DNA of 64,000 nucleotides from Streptomyces sp. TRM68367 (GTDB lineage Bacteria > Actinomycetota > Actinomycetes > Streptomycetales > Streptomycetaceae). The position numbers were made by a program, and so were the translations under genes. Under the pieces are notes generated by a model that saw nothing but the letters and a program-made list of their open reading frames with translations, ran no database searches and was not told the origin of the DNA. How positions within the stretch are numbered: position 1 is the first letter of the stretch; each line of letters begins with the position of its first letter. Location of the stretch: assembly GCF_014495685.1 (NCBI RefSeq), contig NZ_JACTVI010000019.1, positions 1 through 64,000 on the forward strand, read 5' to 3'. This document shows positions 63,588 through 64,000 of this stretch, piece after piece.

Positions 63588-64000
63588 TTACGGCTCCACC
63601 GTGATCCGGCCCGTCGCCGCGTGCCTGGTGGACCGGGCGGAACCTGTCGGTCGGCCATGCAGGGTATTCATGCTGGTCGTTGCGTGGCCCACCACATGAT
63701 CCGCTGTGTGTGGTCCCCCCGCGGGCAGGCGCCGAGGGCGAGGGAGCCGTCGGGGCTGCTCCGCCCAGATGGTCTTCCCTGTCAGCGTGTGACGGGTGCC
63801 CCAGCGCTCGGCCAGCTGGCCGACCAGGAACAGGCCCCGGCCGCCCTCATCCAGGCCGCGCGCGCGGCGTGGGTGGGGAGCAGTGCTGCTGGCGTCGGAG
63901 ACCTCGCAGATCAGGGCGGTGTTGCGAATGAGCCGCAGCTGGATGGGGGCACTGGCGTGCCGGATGGCGTTGGTGACCAGTTCGCTGACGATCAGCTCGG
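63588..64000 (-). CDS. Partial HATPase_c (anti-sigma/SpoIIE-type) regulator, 5' end outside the window
   Basis: The frame is open from the window edge to TAA at 63588-63590. It reads ELIVSELVTNAIRHASAPIQ (N box), LICEVSDASSTAP, DEGGRGLFLVGQLAERWG and KTIWAEQP, closely similar to the C-terminus of the large phosphatase at 32931. In that protein the chain ends two residues later. Here it continues for about 55 Arg/Pro/Thr-rich residues, suggesting loss of the native stop. It is either a PP2C-ATPase paralogue or a stand-alone anti-sigma kinase. The missing part decides. Confidence 0.72.
   Translation of the reverse strand, partial: ELIVSELVTNAIRHASAPIQLRLIRNTALICEVSDASSTAPHPRRARGLDEGGRGLFLVGQLAERWGTRHTLTGKTIWAEQPRRLPRPRRLPAGGPHTADHVVGHATTSMNTLHGRPTGSARSTRHAATGRITVEP

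Overview
The window is 64 kb of very high-GC actinobacterial chromosome, almost certainly from a Streptomyces. The evidence is strong G/C bias at third codon positions, frequent GTG/TTG starts, a conservon (cvnABCD), DUF6230/DUF6114 proteins, a sugar ABC importer without its own ATPase, and only two rare TTA (bldA-type) codons among the genes I checked. No rRNA, tRNA, CRISPR array, phage or complete insertion sequence was seen. Several decayed genes (a chitin/cellulose LPMO, a flavin-transfer operon, a beta-galactosidase tail, an SDR tail, possibly a regulator) sit among intact ones. This fits an arm-like or accessory region rather than the conserved core.

Layout. 0-5.4 kb: a secreted subtilisin-like protease, an LPMO pseudogene, a small secreted protein and a DUF6230-DUF6114 pair. 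5.4-10.3 kb: tatA divergent from an LCP cell-wall ligase, then an ArsR regulator coupled to a Mg-type P-type ATPase. 10.9-16 kb: an orphan sugar-binding lipoprotein and the conservon. 16-19.6 kb: an osmoprotectant ABC transporter (ATPase, two permeases, binding protein), one permease with TTA as codon 3. 20-23.7 kb: a two-component system divergent from a broken ferric reductase / FMN-binding / apbE locus. 23.7-32.5 kb: an epimerase, a second two-component system, a GT2 / DUF2064 / methyltransferase operon facing a membrane-anchored molybdopterin oxidoreductase, and a polytopic membrane protein. 32.5-36.3 kb: a GH42 remnant and a 1120-residue GAF / PP2C / ATPase phosphatase.

36.6-53.2 kb is the most coherent system. 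It holds a SIS-domain phosphosugar protein, an RpiR/MurR-like regulator, a cytoplasmic GH38 alpha-mannosidase, a sugar ABC importer (binding lipoprotein plus two permeases), a GH3 glycosidase, a BadF-type sugar kinase, a clan-A (GH5-like) hydrolase and a NagZ-type GH3 hexosaminidase. A recurring TTGAAYCA-containing operator-like sequence lies in front of most of its transcription units. I infer a locally controlled catabolic regulon for a mannose- and amino-sugar-containing oligosaccharide.

53.6-59.8 kb holds small envelope and signalling proteins (a DM13 protein, an Rv1733c-like protein, a DUF4142 protein, a PPM phosphatase and an LPG-synthase-like membrane protein). 59.9-63.5 kb is a visibly lower-GC module of an ATP-grasp ligase, a CocE/NonD (S15-like) hydrolase and a 59-residue acidic repeat peptide. 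The ATP-grasp gene carries a TTA codon that overlaps the hydrolase start. The window ends inside a phosphatase-type ATPase domain on the minus strand.

All family assignments come from reading motifs by eye. No database search was run.
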